Assembly (NCBI GenBank): GCA_949126835.1
Contig: OX421500.1
Span: 21,613,167 to 21,677,166, forward strand
Length of the DNA stretch: 64,000 nucleotides
Direction of reading: 5' to 3'
Origin: Anisus vortex
Taxonomy: Eukaryota > Mollusca > Gastropoda > Planorbidae
Shown in pieces: positions 1 through 13,300 of the stretch. The translations under genes were made by a program, and so were the position numbers. The notes under the pieces are model-generated. The model did no database searches, had not been told where the DNA came from, and was given only the letters and a program-made list of their open reading frames with translations. Every line of letters begins with the position of its first letter. Position 1 is the stretch's first letter.

Positions 1-60
1 GAAAGAGTTAAAGCAAATGGACACCGTGCTGGCCACACAATTCCTTTGAATTTATTCAAT
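1..60 (+). repeat. SINE 3' end fragment
   Basis: The segment contains GTGCTGGCCACACAAT, the conserved tail motif of the tRNA-derived SINE family found about ten more times in this window. Only the 3' part lies inside the window. No coding potential is seen. Confidence 0.5.
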
Positions 61-3000
61 TACGAAATTGTTTGTTTTTTTTTAGTTTGTTTTTTTTCTA
101 GTGCTGTTTGAATTTTTCGTTGCTTTTTGTTTGCCTTTTCGTATTTTAACGTAATAGCTAACTTTTCCAGACACGGGTCGAGTGCTAAAATGTCTCGAAA
201 TTTTAGATTTGCGTCACATTGGTTCATTTTGTTTCCTTATTTTAAATTTTAGATCTAGTTTTTTTTCCACAGTAGCATAGGCTACAGATTAATATTTAAT
301 TTGCATCTGAAAACGAAAGCAACACTTATTATAAATTATAATATTATAAATAAAATTATAGTTTTTCAATGCGCTTAGTGTCAATTTACTGTTCCAAACA
401 GTTCACTGTCGTCACAAAGACACAAGATGTAACTTTAAACAATAATAATTAATCACAAATTACCAAATGGTTCACCAGAAATGATCTACAACCTCCAAAG
501 AAAAAATTGAGAAGAATAGCGCAAAAAATAAAGAAACAACCTATTCGCACTAAGCTGCAAGGAGAAGTTAACTCTGGTGTAAATTTCCACTAAGAGTACG
601 AAGCCCCTTGTAAAGTGAAAACTGCTCACTATTGTATGTATAACGCTGACTTGTCTGTTATCGAGTTTTCGTGCAAGTTACAAAGAAAAAACACAAAAAA
701 GTGGGGGGGGGAGGGGGGAGACTCACAGCAACAAACACGGGTGAAGGCTGCTGCAATGTTAGTTTAAAAACATGGACTGAGCTTTGCCCCAAATTTAAGG
801 GAAGATGGGGACATCAACGGGGGGGCAAAGGATTCTCACAATGTTAGCCAGTGGACTAAGAAAAGATTAGTCATGTAATTTAAAGTCTACTTGCCAAAGA
901 TGGAAAGGGAGGGGGGGGGGGGGGCATTGAATCGAGAGGGCCAAAACTAGATCGACTTAGGTCTTTAGTCATTCAAAAGTATATGTGCAAAATATTTGAA
1001 AACACAGAAACGTTGCCTGTGTATGTAGCCTACCTATGCAAATATAATCAGGAAAAACAAGATTTTAGGTCTGCTAAATCTGTTTGGATTGTAGGTCTAA
1101 TTGTTTGCGACATCAGCGAGTGCTATCAACGTGCAGTATGTCAAACAGTGGACTAGCTGTAGTGTTTGGTGTGGAGCGGGGAAAGTCATTTATCCATTAA
1201 TTTAAATAATAAAGTGTCTTCAATAGGCCTCAGTTATGGGTTATGATGTTTCTGGTTTAAAAACAGTGAAATTCATTTTTACTCTAAGAAAACGAAATAT
1301 ACCGAAGTCTTAAACCAATAGGCTATACAATAACGTTGCAGATTTACTCATTACTTAGTCTATATTCTTCAGAAAGACATTACTTTATGTAAGCCGCTGA
1401 CATATTACATATTTACAAGAATTCTTCAAATTAAATCGTCCCATTGCCTACATTTTACAAAATTACATTTTACTAAGTGTAGATTTAATCATTTTAATCT
1501 TTCATTTAAAGTGCATTTTTGTAACATTCACAGGCAACATTAGAAATATAACGTGTAAGCTTAGACAGGGCGTGTCTAGAGAATTGGCCCCGTGCGTGAT
1601 GCTATTCTATGTATTCAGGATCTTTATACAATTTTTTTAATATCAGTATGTAGGCCTAAATTCCATTTTAAAATAAAGATTAGTTTCCAATTATAAAAAA
1701 AATATCAATATATTTTAGGGCCAGCGAGACACGCCAAGAAGTGTAGCATACAACACATTCATGAAAGAAACATGCTTGTTTTTGAAGCCAACTCTAAAAT
1801 TATATTTTTTTAAATCATCGTTATATTCCCCACGTCTATTTCTTTTTCGGAAGAACTAGAGTCTGCCCACACAGGCTACACACACATGGAAACTCTAACA
1901 AGACTCACATGTTAAGAACTGTGTAGGTCTACCATGATATTCAACAAAGAGCTGGTCAAATCTTGGTGACACGTCATTGGCCAAATCTACCCCGAGGGCC
2001 TTGGCTTTTCAAATACACACACACAAAAAACTAAACTGAAGCTTGGTGAACTTTCAACGCCCCCGTCTCAACCCCCAGCAGGAGGCAACTACTGTGTCCA
2101 GTATTGTACTGCTTCGGTTTTGGGGAAGGGGGTAGAGGTGGAATTCAATAGCCTAGTTTTACCTGCATGCACCCACAGGTGACACTCACAATTTTGTCCC
2201 CCCATACTCTGTGTGCCGGTGATGTATCCCAAGTTTTAGGCGACTGTGATAGGCTTAGCTTTCACATAAAGCAGCGGGAGAATTTACCTTTTAAAGCTGG
2301 TTAAATTATGACTGCATCCGTTGAAAAACAACGTTTGCTGACATGTAGTTTAACATCACTGACACACAAATGTTCAACTTTCATTTTCTTACCAACAAAA
2401 TGTAAGGTTATATTAGATCTAAATTTAGAACCTAACTAGCCGGGAATGAAGCATTGTCTATAAAAAATGGGACCCCGAAAAGTTTGCATACTAAATGTTC
2501 CTACATTTTTCTTGTAAAGTTTCAAGCAGGAGAAAGTGGAACTGGGTCATAGGTGTCACCAAAATTAATTGAAAGATTTGAGTGTTTGGTATAGTCTACA
2601 AAATTTACGGCCGATAAGAGTAGTTCAAACAGAAATGTCTTATCTCTACTGAAGAGAAGAAACGTGGGGCTGGAGAGTTTGGATAGAATTAGAGCTGACA
2701 AATTTATCATGTTGATAGGATTTTGTAAACAGTTTGTTTTAAACAGATACTCAAAGATGGCAACTGGTACAGTAGTCAGTAGAACTGTTGATAAGTAGAA
2801 CGAGGCTGAAGTGATAAAGACTGGAATACAAGATTAACATGTGTTAAAAATGGAGATGGTTTGGTCAAGATATGACAATAGTTTGGGTAGAACAAACGTG
2901 TCTAAATAAATTTTAAAAAGCACAATTATTACTGTGAGAGTTTTTTCCGTTACTTTGTATAACAATCACTATAACCCCTTTGACGTGAGGACCTATGAAT

Positions 3001-3121
3001 TTCCTAATAACCTATAGGCCTACAGTATTCAACTATTACTTTTAACAAAGGAAACATCAAACGATAGAGAAATAAATTTTAAAACCCTCGGTGTAAACTA
3101 TTGATCTGGCATGCACTCTAT
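61..3121. other. AT-rich non-coding stretch
   Basis: I see no exon-like open frame with convincing splice sites, no RNA gene and no recognisable transposon here. There are short poly-G runs (near 700 and 910) and scattered copies of the palindrome TAGGCCTA. Short open frames such as the one at 2522-2710 look random. Confidence 0.5.
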
Positions 3122-3666
3122 GTTCCAGGCATTCACCCAATATGATGTAGGCATTCACCCAATATGATGTAGGCATTCACTCAATATGATGTAGGCATTC
3201 ACCCAATATGATGTAGGCATTCACCCAATATGATGTAGGCATTCACTCAATATGATGTAGGCATTCACCCAATATGATGTAGGCATTCACCACCCAATAT
3301 GATGTAGACATTCACCACCCAATATGATGTAGGCATTCACCCAATATGATGTAGGCATTCACTCAATATGATGTAGGCATTCACCCAATATGATGTAGGC
3401 ATTCACCCAATATGATGTAGGCATTCACCCAATATGATGTAGGCATTCACCCAATATGATGTAGGCATTCACTCAATATGATGTAGGCATTCACCCAATA
3501 TGATGTAGGCATTCACCCAATATGATGTAGGCATTCACCCAATATGATGTAGGCATTCACTCAATATGATGTAGGCATTCACCCAATATGATGTAGGCAT
3601 TCACCCAATATGATGTAGGCATTCACTCAATATGATGTAGGCATTCACTCAATATGATAAAGGCAT
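3122..3666 (+). repeat. 22-bp minisatellite
   Basis: About 24 head-to-tail copies of a 22-bp unit that reads AGGCATTCACCCAATATGAT plus GT. Variants are mostly C/T at one position (CACCCAA or CACTCAA), and two adjacent copies carry a 3-bp insertion (CACCACCC). The high similarity of units points to recent amplification or ongoing homogenisation. Confidence 0.95.
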
Positions 3667-4986
3667 TTTGTTCAGGTATACTATAAAGCAGTAGGCCTAT
3701 ATGACATAATTTACCACAGAGAGCTGCTACTATCAGTGCCCTCACATAAAAGGGGGGGGGGGGCATATGCCAGGGGGGCGGCAAATGTAGTCTAAATGTA
3801 GCAAATATAGCACTAAACAAGCAGTTACAGTATACAAGGGGGCGGCGCTGAAACTTTTACCCTGGGGCGCCACATAAGCTTGTAAAGGCACTGGCTACTA
3901 TAATTTATTATTTCAATCATTGTTAGCAAGATCTCTCATCAATTTATAAAAGTCTGACTTCAAAGGAGACGAAGTAATGAGAGGGACCATTAATAAAATT
4001 ATATATAGAATCTTAATGTACAGAGATGAAACATACAACTTTATCTCTACATGAATTTCTACCAATTGAAATTGGATCTGTCATTTAATTCATTAGATAG
4101 CTGACTACGTAGGCCTACATTAAAAGTCTGCCCACCTAAAAAGCAATCGATACATAGAAGTGTTAGGCCTAAATAATAATAAAAACTTTCAACTGCATAT
4201 TCATATATGATACAGACTTTTAGTATAGAGTGTAAGTAGTCTATAGGCTATAGGCCTAGTTTTCATAAGTTAATTTTGTTACGTAATAACCTGCTCGCGC
4301 AAATTTACTAGACTAGACATATAAAATAAAGGTAATTGTTTACCTGCGTTAGCCCACGAGTTTTTTGGTTCTGTATGAAAATTATAAAAGAATCAAAGTT
4401 GTTTTAAACTATTTTTAAAGTAAACGTTTCCTTATACTTATAGTTTATAGTCTAGCTAGGTTATCTAATAATGATAATCTAATTTTTTTTTTTATTGAAC
4501 ATTGCCTATTTTTATAAATTTAGATCTATGGTCCAAACACAAATTAAATATGTTTTGGTAAAATTTTACATCCAGAATATTTAATATAAAAGTTGTAAAA
4601 CTATAACAGCTAGTAGATTTGTACATCAAACGTGATAAAATTGAATTTACCTCAACTTCAAATCTGTGAAATTGTCACGCCAACCAGTGGACAGCAGTAG
4701 TCAATCCTCACCCAACGAAATGACACACAAAACTGGAGTGACCTTGTTTCTCACGAGGGACGCGCCGCTTCACTGAGCAGGTGAGGGGTGGAAGGGGGGA
4801 CTTGAGGGGAAGTGGCTTATTGTGTGTGTGTGTTACGGTAAAACCCCTACTACTATCATTACTGCGTTACTTTAGCTTCCACCAAACCTCCCCCAATAGT
4901 TTTTTTTCTAGCTAGTTTTAGGCTGGAGGAAGGGAGGAAATAAATAGAGATCTAAAGAAACCTTTTTTTTTCAAATATTATATTGC
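3667..4986. other. non-coding stretch
   Basis: No gene or named element recognised. It contains a G-rich patch near 3751-3850 and four copies of TAGGCCTA. The sequence around 4680-4800 is less AT-rich but has no supported open frame. Confidence 0.45.
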
Positions 4987-5067
4987 TTAACCCTTACAGT
5001 CCCGGGCGCGTATATAGCGGAACCGAAGGCAGCATAGATAGAAGTAGGTCGGTACAGGAAGGGTTAA
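4987..5067 (+). mobile_element. 81-bp MITE-like element with TTAA ends (copy A)
   Basis: The element begins TTAACCCTTACAGTCCCG and ends with AGGAAGGGTTAA, so the ends are short inverted repeats bordered by TTAA. The same 81-bp sequence recurs at 35844-35924 (reversed) and 63608-63688, with the core GCGCGTATATAGCGG conserved. TTAA borders and CCC/GGG ends are typical of piggyBac-type non-autonomous elements, so that class is inferred. It has no coding capacity. Confidence 0.7.
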
Positions 5068-6495
5068 AATAAAGTTTCAATTAAATATAAAAGAATGGTC
5101 CAATATTGTGACTTTATTTTCTATTGATTATTTGCTCAATAGTGTGTAAAGTTTTTCTCACTGTAACACATTGGACTACAGAGGTTGTTGTTTTTTATAC
5201 AAGTTATTTATTTTACTCACGAGGCCACTGGGACTATAAAATAAGTCTTCTATATAACTCATTCCCTCTATGAAGGAGTCTTTATTTAATATGATAACTG
5301 TATAGCTGCTGACATTGAATATCATTTCCTATTTATCGGGCCACATTTACAAAGTAGATCTGTTTGTGTGGGTGACCTTGTTTTATATAGCAGGCTTTGT
5401 AGTAACTATGAACAATGAACAATGAATGAACAACAATGAACAATATTTAATTTATTTGCCACATAGTACATAGGTACAATAAAGGCATAGTCAAAAACAT
5501 AAGAAAATTATAGCATTAGTAAATAATAAATTGAACAATAATAGTAATACAAATATTAGTAATAAAAATGAAGGTAATAAGAAATTTATTAATTAAAGGT
5601 ATGACTTGCATGATCTTACATATTGTAATAAAGTTTACAATTTAAACAGGAATGCGTCTATTTGTCGTTGTGAAATTCTGGGATGGGGGGGACTACATTC
5701 GTGGTCTAAACCTAGTTCTGACTTTTTCTCCCCACCTTCCACACATACAGACTGACACACAGACACAGTTCAATGAATGAACGTATAAAGGAAGGGTTAC
5801 ACTGACATGGTGGGGGTGGAAGTCACCTTGCTTTATACGCTTGAGTGAACAAACCCTATGAGAAATAGCATTCTGACCTCTGTGTCGTCTCACTGATTTG
5901 GAGTGTTGTAGGGGGGAGGGGGTATGATGGGAGCAGGATGGTATTGAATGCCTTATCAATAAGAGGGGTTAAGAATGTAGGATTGATGTAGAAAGAATTC
6001 TATCCTTTGTAGAAGGAGCCAACTCCGCACTATTACACGTTGGCGTTTTGAATGAATTATGAAACCTTACTGAGAAATGACTATGCACTTATTAGGGATT
6101 GGTCGGGTGAAGGAAATTTCTTCAGACGCATATAGTCTAACCGAGAACATTCCTTGTCCTTCCAGTGAACTGGTCATCTTTTCTGTGTTCACAGTTTAGA
6201 ATTGTGAATAGATTTGGGTCAGAGAAGCCTTGGCTTATTGACACGGGTCACAGCTGACGACAGGTTGGTGAAAACCTAGCCTTCCAGTATCTTTCCGGCC
6301 CTCTAAATTTAATCTCCTACTAGTTCTTTAGTAGTACTAAAGTTAAAAAAATTTGGTTAGCACCGTCTTTAAAAATGTATGACTATACTAATGCTAAATA
6401 GATAGCCAGAACTACATATAAATTACTACACAGATAAATAGATAGACAAACAGCTAAAGTCTTGTCTGCACCTTCTCTCCCAATTATTAATTAAG
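5068..6495. other. non-coding stretch with short AAC/GAA-rich repeats
   Basis: A degenerate repeat of AACAATGAA-type words lies near 5405-5445. Otherwise no exon, RNA or element is recognised. Confidence 0.4.
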
Positions 6496-6830
6496 TAATA
6501 ATAACAATTGGTCATTTATATAGCGCCTCAATCGACAATCCATGCTAATGCTAGCCTGCTCAGTGCGCTCATAAAAACGAAACGACAATATCACTCTAAA
6601 ATAGTTTTAAACAAGGTTTTTGCCGATGGAGGCACGAAAGGACAATATCACTCTAAAATAGTTTTAAACAAGGTTTTAGCCGATGGAGGCACGAAACGAC
6701 AATAACATTCTAAAATAGTTTTAAACTAAGTTTTTGCCGATGGCGGTGTACTTGATCAACTTAGTTGAAAAGAAATGTCTTTAAATTCTTCTTGAATGCC
6801 TTTTTTCAGTGTCCCAGGTAAGCCGTTCCA
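6496..6830 (-). repeat. LINE-type 3' tail with 57-bp triplication
   Basis: Read on the - strand, the segment ends in a GCGC TATAT motif followed by a short TTA-rich tract, resembling the 3' tails of CR1/L2-like elements and matching the style of the tails at 23065 and 42060. Inside it, a 57-bp unit is repeated almost three times from 6577 (unit starts 6577 and 6634, third copy divergent). An open frame of 65 aa over the repeat has no recognisable function. Confidence 0.5.
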
Positions 6831-6954
6831 CAGGAGGAAAGAAACATTGATTGTCAGATGTCATATTTCAAAATGTAGGCCTACGTCTACACATATCTTA
6901 CAAGAAAGTAGGCCTAAAGTAAGAAAGTAAGAACAACAACAAACTATTCACTTT

Positions 6955-7130
6955 TAACACCGAGTGACGGTGGTTGACTGGCAGCCCGCTAATCTAGCTA
7001 AACCAAAGTTTCCACATTGAAATCCAGGTTAAAGGAGCCTACCCGAGATTATTTGGAGGAACAGTAAATGTGTCTGGGCACTGTGCTGTCCATACAATCC
7101 CCTTTATATCCGTGTTCTTAGTTATTTGTT
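6955..7130 (+). mobile_element. tRNA-derived SINE copy
   Basis: A diverged tRNA-like head (GTGACGGTGGTTGACTGGC, then an A-rich B-box region) is followed by the family's tail motif GGGCACTGTGCTG and ACAATCCCC. It is an old copy with weak internal promoter boxes. Confidence 0.55.
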
Positions 7131-7586
7131 GATCAATGTTAAATGCGTTCTGAGCTTACATTTTGTTTGGTGGCAGAGCTATACAAATAGAATTATTATT
7201 ATTATTATGTCATTGCAAAAAACAGCAGTGTAATCTGGTGTTCCCTCAATAGCCACACGACCATGCATAAAGAAATACTTTACTATTACCTTGAATACAC
7301 ATGAAGGGCCTACTACTATGATTCCAATGGTCCTACCACCTGGTCCAGGTACGTACAATTACCACTAGCAATGACAAGTGTGACCTACATTTCTCCAACA
7401 ATCAAAGTCTGAGCTTCTGAACAAACAAATGACACAAGACTCAAACTACCAGATGAAGACGTAACTGGAATGTTCTAATCCATCCATGTTTGCGATACTC
7501 CAGTGGTCCTCTACTTATCATCCCAAGGATATAAATATGTGTCAAGGAGACTCTAAAGTACAATTTCAAATAGTGTCAAATGTTGG

Positions 7587-7975
7587 TTATGATAGACATA
7601 TAGACGGATAGACAGATAGACGGATAGACGGATAGACAGATAGACAGATAGACAGATAGACAGATAGACAGATAGACAGATAGACAGACAGACAGATAGA
7701 CAGATAGACAGATAGACAGATAGACAGATAGACAGATAGACAGATAGACAGATAGACAGATAGACAGATAGACAGATAGACAGATAGACAGATAGACAGA
7801 TAGACAGATAGACAGATAGACAGATAGACAGATAGACAGATAGACAGATAGACAGATAGACGGATAGACAGATAGACGGATAGACAGATAGACAGATAGA
7901 CGGATAGACAGATAGACAGATAGACAGATAGACAGATAGACAGATAGACGGATAGACAGATAGATAAGGATAGAT
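7587..7975. repeat. GATAGACA microsatellite
   Basis: Nearly 400 bases of an 8-bp unit GATAGACA with scattered GATAGACG variants. On the - strand it gives a 142-codon frame made only of [12 protein letters not shown] repeats, which is a by-product of the repeat length and not a gene. Confidence 0.95.
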
Positions 7976-8956
7976 AATAGATGGAAGTATGAACTGAGGG
8001 GTTGGATTTGATCAATTGATTATTCTAATGGGGGCCCCAACCCCAGATGTTTTACTGTCAAATGTTTGAATGTGTTCTGTTTGTCTTTAAATTAAACTAC
8101 ATGTATTTATATTTCTGTTGATTAAATTAACAATGTGTAAGAGCTTATTTCAAGGACGATAACTCTACCGTGTCACGACAAGACAACCGTCAGAGAGGAT
8201 TAATGTCCCTTGTAATTACGCCATTAAAAACGGGTTAAAATGTGGCCCAAAAGAAAACACTGCGATGAATTTAAAACTGAGATACTCTTAAAGCCATAAA
8301 ACGTCTTGTCTGAGAATGTGTTGACATAGTCCAAGATGGCGATACGGTAAGTGTAGAGGATTACTGTTTACATAGGCAATGTCGGAGATATTATGCCTCC
8401 GTGGGGTGAGAATGACAATTACTTAAAAAAGAGATAGGCCTACCCTAAGGGTTAACATGCCTAGCTAATCGTTGGTCAAGCATACAATTTGTATTACAAG
8501 TTGGTGAGAAATAGATAATTTAGATACAAGAATAAGCAACACAAGAATCCCATTGGTTGAAACTTGAAACATAAGTAGCCAAATAATCGTATTCAGTTAT
8601 TTCTTTCCCTTTGAGCGAGCATCTGTTATCTATTTGTTATAAAATTATCTTTATATGGAATGTGACTATAAAAAATTATTATAATACTAAATTAGGAATT
8701 AGAAGAGTTTGTCAAACAATAGAGTGTGTAAGAGCAGGAGTTTTGCTTTTTTAAAACTTTCAAGTATTTTTTAATTTGTTTGCGGCCATTCATGGTCTTC
8801 CACATAGACATCCATGTGTGTGATTATATCATTGCGTGGAAAGGAAAGGATATGGAGGAGGGGTTTAGGGGCTCATTTACCGCCACATTTATCTGTCTAG
8901 ATTCGTACCAATGTTTCCAACCAGTTTCTGAAATTTAGTGCCGCCTTTTCTCTTTA
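7976..8956. other. non-coding stretch
   Basis: No supported gene or element. AT-rich with no long open frame. Confidence 0.4.
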
Positions 8957-9217
8957 CAGGGCCGGCTCATGAGATTTAGGCACCCTAGGTTATCCCCTTC
9001 CCACCTTGATATGTGCCTCACCATGCAGCTGACCAAAGCCTTTGCGCTTCGCGCTAAAAACAAAAATGTGGTTAACTTCTTGCATTTGAGATCAGAATTA
9101 CAATTGACACCCGAGTTACAATTGGCGTCTGCAATACAAATGATATCTGAATTACAATAGACATCTGATATATAATTGACATCCGCATTAGAAATGACAT
9201 CCGAGTTAAAACTGACA
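8957..9217 (+). repeat. hAT-like terminus followed by 18-bp repeats
   Basis: At 8957 the sequence CAGGGCCGGCTCATGAG resembles the CAGGGCCGG termini of the hAT elements in the depolymerase gene introns, but I find no matching right end nearby. From about 9104 to 9217 there are roughly six imperfect 18-bp units of the form GACATCCGAGTTACAATT. This looks like a truncated element with an internal minisatellite. Confidence 0.45.
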
Positions 9218-9899
9218 CAATTTAACATTAGACGAACTATTTTGTGCAAAGATACATACATTCGATGTTATCATTAAAAATGTTATGTCCTGTAGCCTAC
9301 TAAACTGTTTTATACTATTTACACCCATCGATTTGTAAAAGGCAGAGAGGGATGACAAAGAGAGAATTAGGAAATTGTTTCAATAAGACTCTACGTATTT
9401 ACTGAATTCTGTTCAAATCTGTTCAACTACCAGGCAAATGAGGTTGGTTTATTATGGTTTCACTATTTACATTAGATCTAGTTCTACCCAGTCCTCTCCG
9501 TGTTTCATCTACAAATATCTGTGTCACTATGGAAGGAATGTTCATTTAATCAGCTGTTCCACGAGTAGGCAGTAAATACTAGCTCAGCGTAATCTAAAGT
9601 GAGGAACTCAACTAAAAATGTAATGGTAATTTATTCACACTGTCCAACAACCGTAACCCATTATTGCGATAGTTTTCCCCCTCATGTTCTTAAAAGTTAA
9701 ATAGCATTATATAAAATAACACGAAAACTATACAATAGAAGATTTAAATCTGTTTACCAATTATGCTTTGAATAACACAACTTTATCATAACACTTTTCA
9801 TTTGTCCTAATTGACAAAAACCTTAAAAATTCTTTACCCTTTACTGTTAAAGTAACGAAAACGGCATAAACATATAACTTACATAATTAAACTTATGGG

Positions 9900-10075
9900 A
9901 CGCGGTGACATAGCCGATGGCCTAGCGTACAGAAGGTGCCCGAGCTCGAAAATTAAGATATGTTTCCGGGGTCTGGAGGGAGATCTGACAGTAGTTGATG
10001 ATAAGTGAGGCAGCTGGGCAGTGTGCTGGCCACTCAACTACGTGTATGCCGTGGCCACAGTAACTTGCGAACTAA
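9900..10075 (+). mobile_element. SINE copy
   Basis: A degraded tRNA-like head (CCGATGGCCTAGCGTAC) is followed by the family tail motifs GGCAGTGTGCTGGCCACTCAA and TGCCGTGGCC. It belongs to the same family as the copies at 34493 and 59180. Confidence 0.6.
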
Positions 10076-10284
10076 CAGAAGTCTTTATAGTCTTCTAACA
10101 ATAACACGTTTTGCTTGACTGTTTTCTCGGCGCACCTAACCAAGGTCATTTTGTTAAAATGTGGAAATTATTGAGAGGGCTAATCGACTAACAGAGTGGA
10201 CTAATTAATCTCAGGCCAACTAGTCATTAACTTTATGACATTCTGTAATCCTTAACATTTATTGATCGCATCATAATATAATGA

Positions 10285-10495
10285 AACATGGTTGTCCAGA
10301 GGTAGCACGCTCGATTTGTCGTTCCGAAAGCCTCGGATTCAAAACCACGTAAAAGTTAGATTTTTTTCCTGGCCATGAATAAGTAAAAGCCGCTGGCATT
10401 GTCCTCGCGACACAATCCCCCAGTATATCAAAGCCACGGAAAGAAACTCGAATGGTGCTTCACTGGCCCTATAGATCAAAATGGTTTAACGCGAA
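10285..10495 (+). mobile_element. SINE copy
   Basis: Head TTGTCCAGAGGTAGCACGCTC, then a B-box-like GGATTCAAAACC, then a tail with GCATTGTCCTCGCGACACAA and TGCTTCACTGGCCCTAT. Same family as the neighbouring copies, moderately diverged. Confidence 0.6.
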
Positions 10496-11054
10496 TACCC
10501 TTTAATATCATAATAGAACCTTTCAAACAATATTGCTATTCAATATACAAGGAAATCAACATTTAATGTGTTTTGTGACTTATAGTCTTTACACTCAGAA
10601 CTTCCATTTATACAAAGGATTTATTACTGCAATGAACCTTTGAAAAAAAACATTAGAACCTTTGAATGCGTCATGTGTATATTCACAACTAGCAACGAAT
10701 CAATGCATATCAATTTCTTTATTTATAAACCACTTCATCAATAATTCATCAATATAGGTCATGGGTTCAAAATCTGAGGTTGGCGTTCACCCTTGCTGTG
10801 GTTGCAGTTTGTTCAACAATTATGATTATGAAATGGCTTTAGTGGGTGGGTATTCACTGGTCTGTTGCTCGCAGTTTTTATAGCCATTTAAAAATAGGGT
10901 TTTTCTTTATTGTAAAGACTAAAAGGTCGAGGAAAAATAAGAGAGAACAAGTTATTGGTTTGTGTATTGTTGAAATAAAGAACTTGTTATCTTACTCTGG
11001 ACTCTTGTGACTCTAGTCTGTCCAACACACCATCTATTTCAAGTCCCCTCTTCC

Positions 11055-11305
11055 CCATGGTGGTCTAGTGACAGCGCGTTCAAAGTGGCGTTCTGTAGGT
11101 GTCGGATTCAAAGCCAAATTTAACTCTATTTTTTTCACGCTATGCTGGAAGGTTTGTTACAGAATCTACCCAGCTCATTACCTGGCACTAGGCGAGGAAA
11201 AGTAAAACTGGCAGGTCATTGTCCTAGCCACATAATCCCTTTGTATACCGTAGCCACATAAACTTTTTCATGTTGCAAAACTAGCACTATGGATCAAGAT
11301 GGCCT
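11055..11305 (+). mobile_element. SINE copy, + orientation
   Basis: tRNA-like head ATGGTGGTCTAGTGACAGCG and B-box-like GTCGGATTCAAAGCC, followed by the body with ACCTGGCACTAGGCG and the tail TCATTGTCCTAGCCACATAA. It lies about 80 bases from a second copy in the opposite orientation. Confidence 0.7.
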
Positions 11306-11384
11306 GAATTTTTTTTCTTTAACATTCCTTCAAACGGATGTCAAGCTTGTGGTTCTAGGGTCTTACTCAAAGCCCAGGCTAATT

Positions 11385-11635
11385 TTAAGTAAAGTACCCT
11401 TCGGACCAGCGTTCACCAGTTTCTGTGGCCACGGCATACGAGGGGACGTGTGGCCAGCACAATGCCCAGCCGCCTTTACTTTACCTCAACTAGTGTCAGG
11501 TGCCCATCAGAGCTGGATAGACTTAGTGGCACCCTCAAGTCCTGGGACAAATCCTAGCCTGCACCAGGATTCGAACCCAGAACTTTCGGATCGCCAGTCA
11601 AACGCGCTACCGCTCGGCCCAGGCTAAGTCCCAGG
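11385..11635 (-). mobile_element. SINE copy, - orientation, well preserved
   Basis: On the - strand it starts with a clear tRNA-like head TGGGCCGAGCGGTAGCGCG and a near-perfect B box GGTTCGAATCCTGG, then the body with ACCTGACAC and the tail GGGCATTGTGCTGGCCACAC. With the + copy just upstream it forms an inverted pair that could fold as a hairpin in RNA. A 112-codon + frame here is a chance frame inside the SINE. Confidence 0.8.
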
Positions 11636-11639
11636 AATG

Positions 11640-13295
11640 TGTTGTAAGATAAGGATTTGAACACGAGACTATTGCAATAGCCACTTAATCAATGAACGCG
11701 ACCTATTTTCTGTAAATGTTATTATTCAACAGAACCCCCATGTATTTTTTACTACACTTATAAAAATGATCTTACCTGAACATTTTTACTGAAGCATGGA
11801 GAAAAACAATGAAGCCTCGTCTCGTAGCCTACTATTTTATATGAGACAAAATCAATAGGCCTACCGTCTCGCCCAGTGGATGTTTTTGAATTCAAACACG
11901 CGCCCTCCTCCCCCATTTCTGTTACAACTATGCATATCATTAACATTCATCGGTCTAAATATTGATCTTGTCAATACAGACTTTCAATATATAAACAACA
12001 GGAGGTTGGGAAGAAATGGGAGATCCCAAAACAACAATCAACACACCATGTTGCCTGCTGCCATCATTTCTATCAAAGAGAAATTGGTTGTTAGAATGTT
12101 AGTCAACGCACAAATAATCAACCGGGTTTTCCCCATTATTTTTAACGTACTTTCCCCAAAGTGGATGATGAAAGGATCCACAACTAGGCTACATTGTATT
12201 GTTTCATATTTAATGGTGATGTTATCCTGAAATGAGTCACCTGATTCTAAGAATATTCTCTGACTGAATTTTTGGTGCTGCTGTTTTTTGTTCTTTAACT
12301 CAATAAATGTATATTATATGTGAAAGGTCATATTCTTTAATATGAGCCTCTTCTAAACCATAATTTACTCCTTACGACTAAAGGTCAAGGACGCCTGTGG
12401 ATGCTACCAAAGACTATAATAAGATGGTCGGCTTGCTTTATTTTTAGAGCTTAAGACTCGTGTTTTCCGCGCGCAGCCAATAATGACTCTGTCCCAAAAA
12501 CTTCCGCTGACTGTATACAACTTTAGATTAAATTAATCTTTATTTTAGTTCTAATCTTATATATCACAGACGCTCCTTCTATAAATGCATTCTTCTACAA
12601 TTCTACATGAAAAGTAATGAAATGGCGAAATTTAAAAATGAAAACATTTACTTTTACAAATACATGATCTAAAAGTTATAATTTACATCTAATATATTCC
12701 TTTAAATTCTCAGACAACTGGCTATTGGGATAGCTATAGTCTGATAAAATCAAACGAATTACGAAACCGGAAGTCTATAATTCAGTTTGTGATTTGAAAT
12801 GTCCAAAACAAGCGTTTTGGAGTCATCAAATATCAGAAATATTAAAGCAAGCAGCCATTCTTATTATCTATTTTGGTGACTACAGACGTAAAAGGCCATG
12901 AAAAAAATATTGAATTCAATTTTATATTTTAATCTTTTTTTTTTACATTTATAAACTTTTGTCTTTGTTTTCAAACCAGTTGGAGATTTAGGAAAAAAAT
13001 ACTGAAATGTATTACTTTGTGTTTAGATCATCTTTTCTCTTCTCTTTTATCAACTAATCAATCTATTTATCTATCTCTATCTTTATATCTCTATCTATCT
13101 CTCTATCTATATATCCCTCTTTTTTTTCCTTTACACTATACCTCTTCTTTGATTATCTCTCGTTGTATAACAGTTTCTAGTACACAGAAAAATCCCGGAT
13201 CTCTATATCTGTTATGAGCGCCAGATGTTGCCTGTATGGTCCCACCATTGTGCCCTCTGTATTGGTGGCTGAGGACCCATAATGAGGTAACCTCA
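11640..13295. other. non-coding stretch with CTAT-rich patch
   Basis: A TCTATC-rich patch lies at about 13055-13125. Open frames at 11758-11946 (-) and 11880-12230 (+) have no recognised domains or splice context. No gene is supported. Confidence 0.4.
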
Positions 13296-13300
13296 TACAT

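Noticed and set aside
3122..3666. Regular direct repeats resembling a CRISPR array
   Set aside because: Units are contiguous with no unique spacers, and the DNA is eukaryotic.
7587..8015. 142-codon - strand frame of SVYLSICL repeats
   Set aside because: Low-complexity translation of the GATAGACA microsatellite.
11289..11627. 112-codon + strand frame
   Set aside because: It lies mostly inside a SINE in the opposite orientation and has no protein features.
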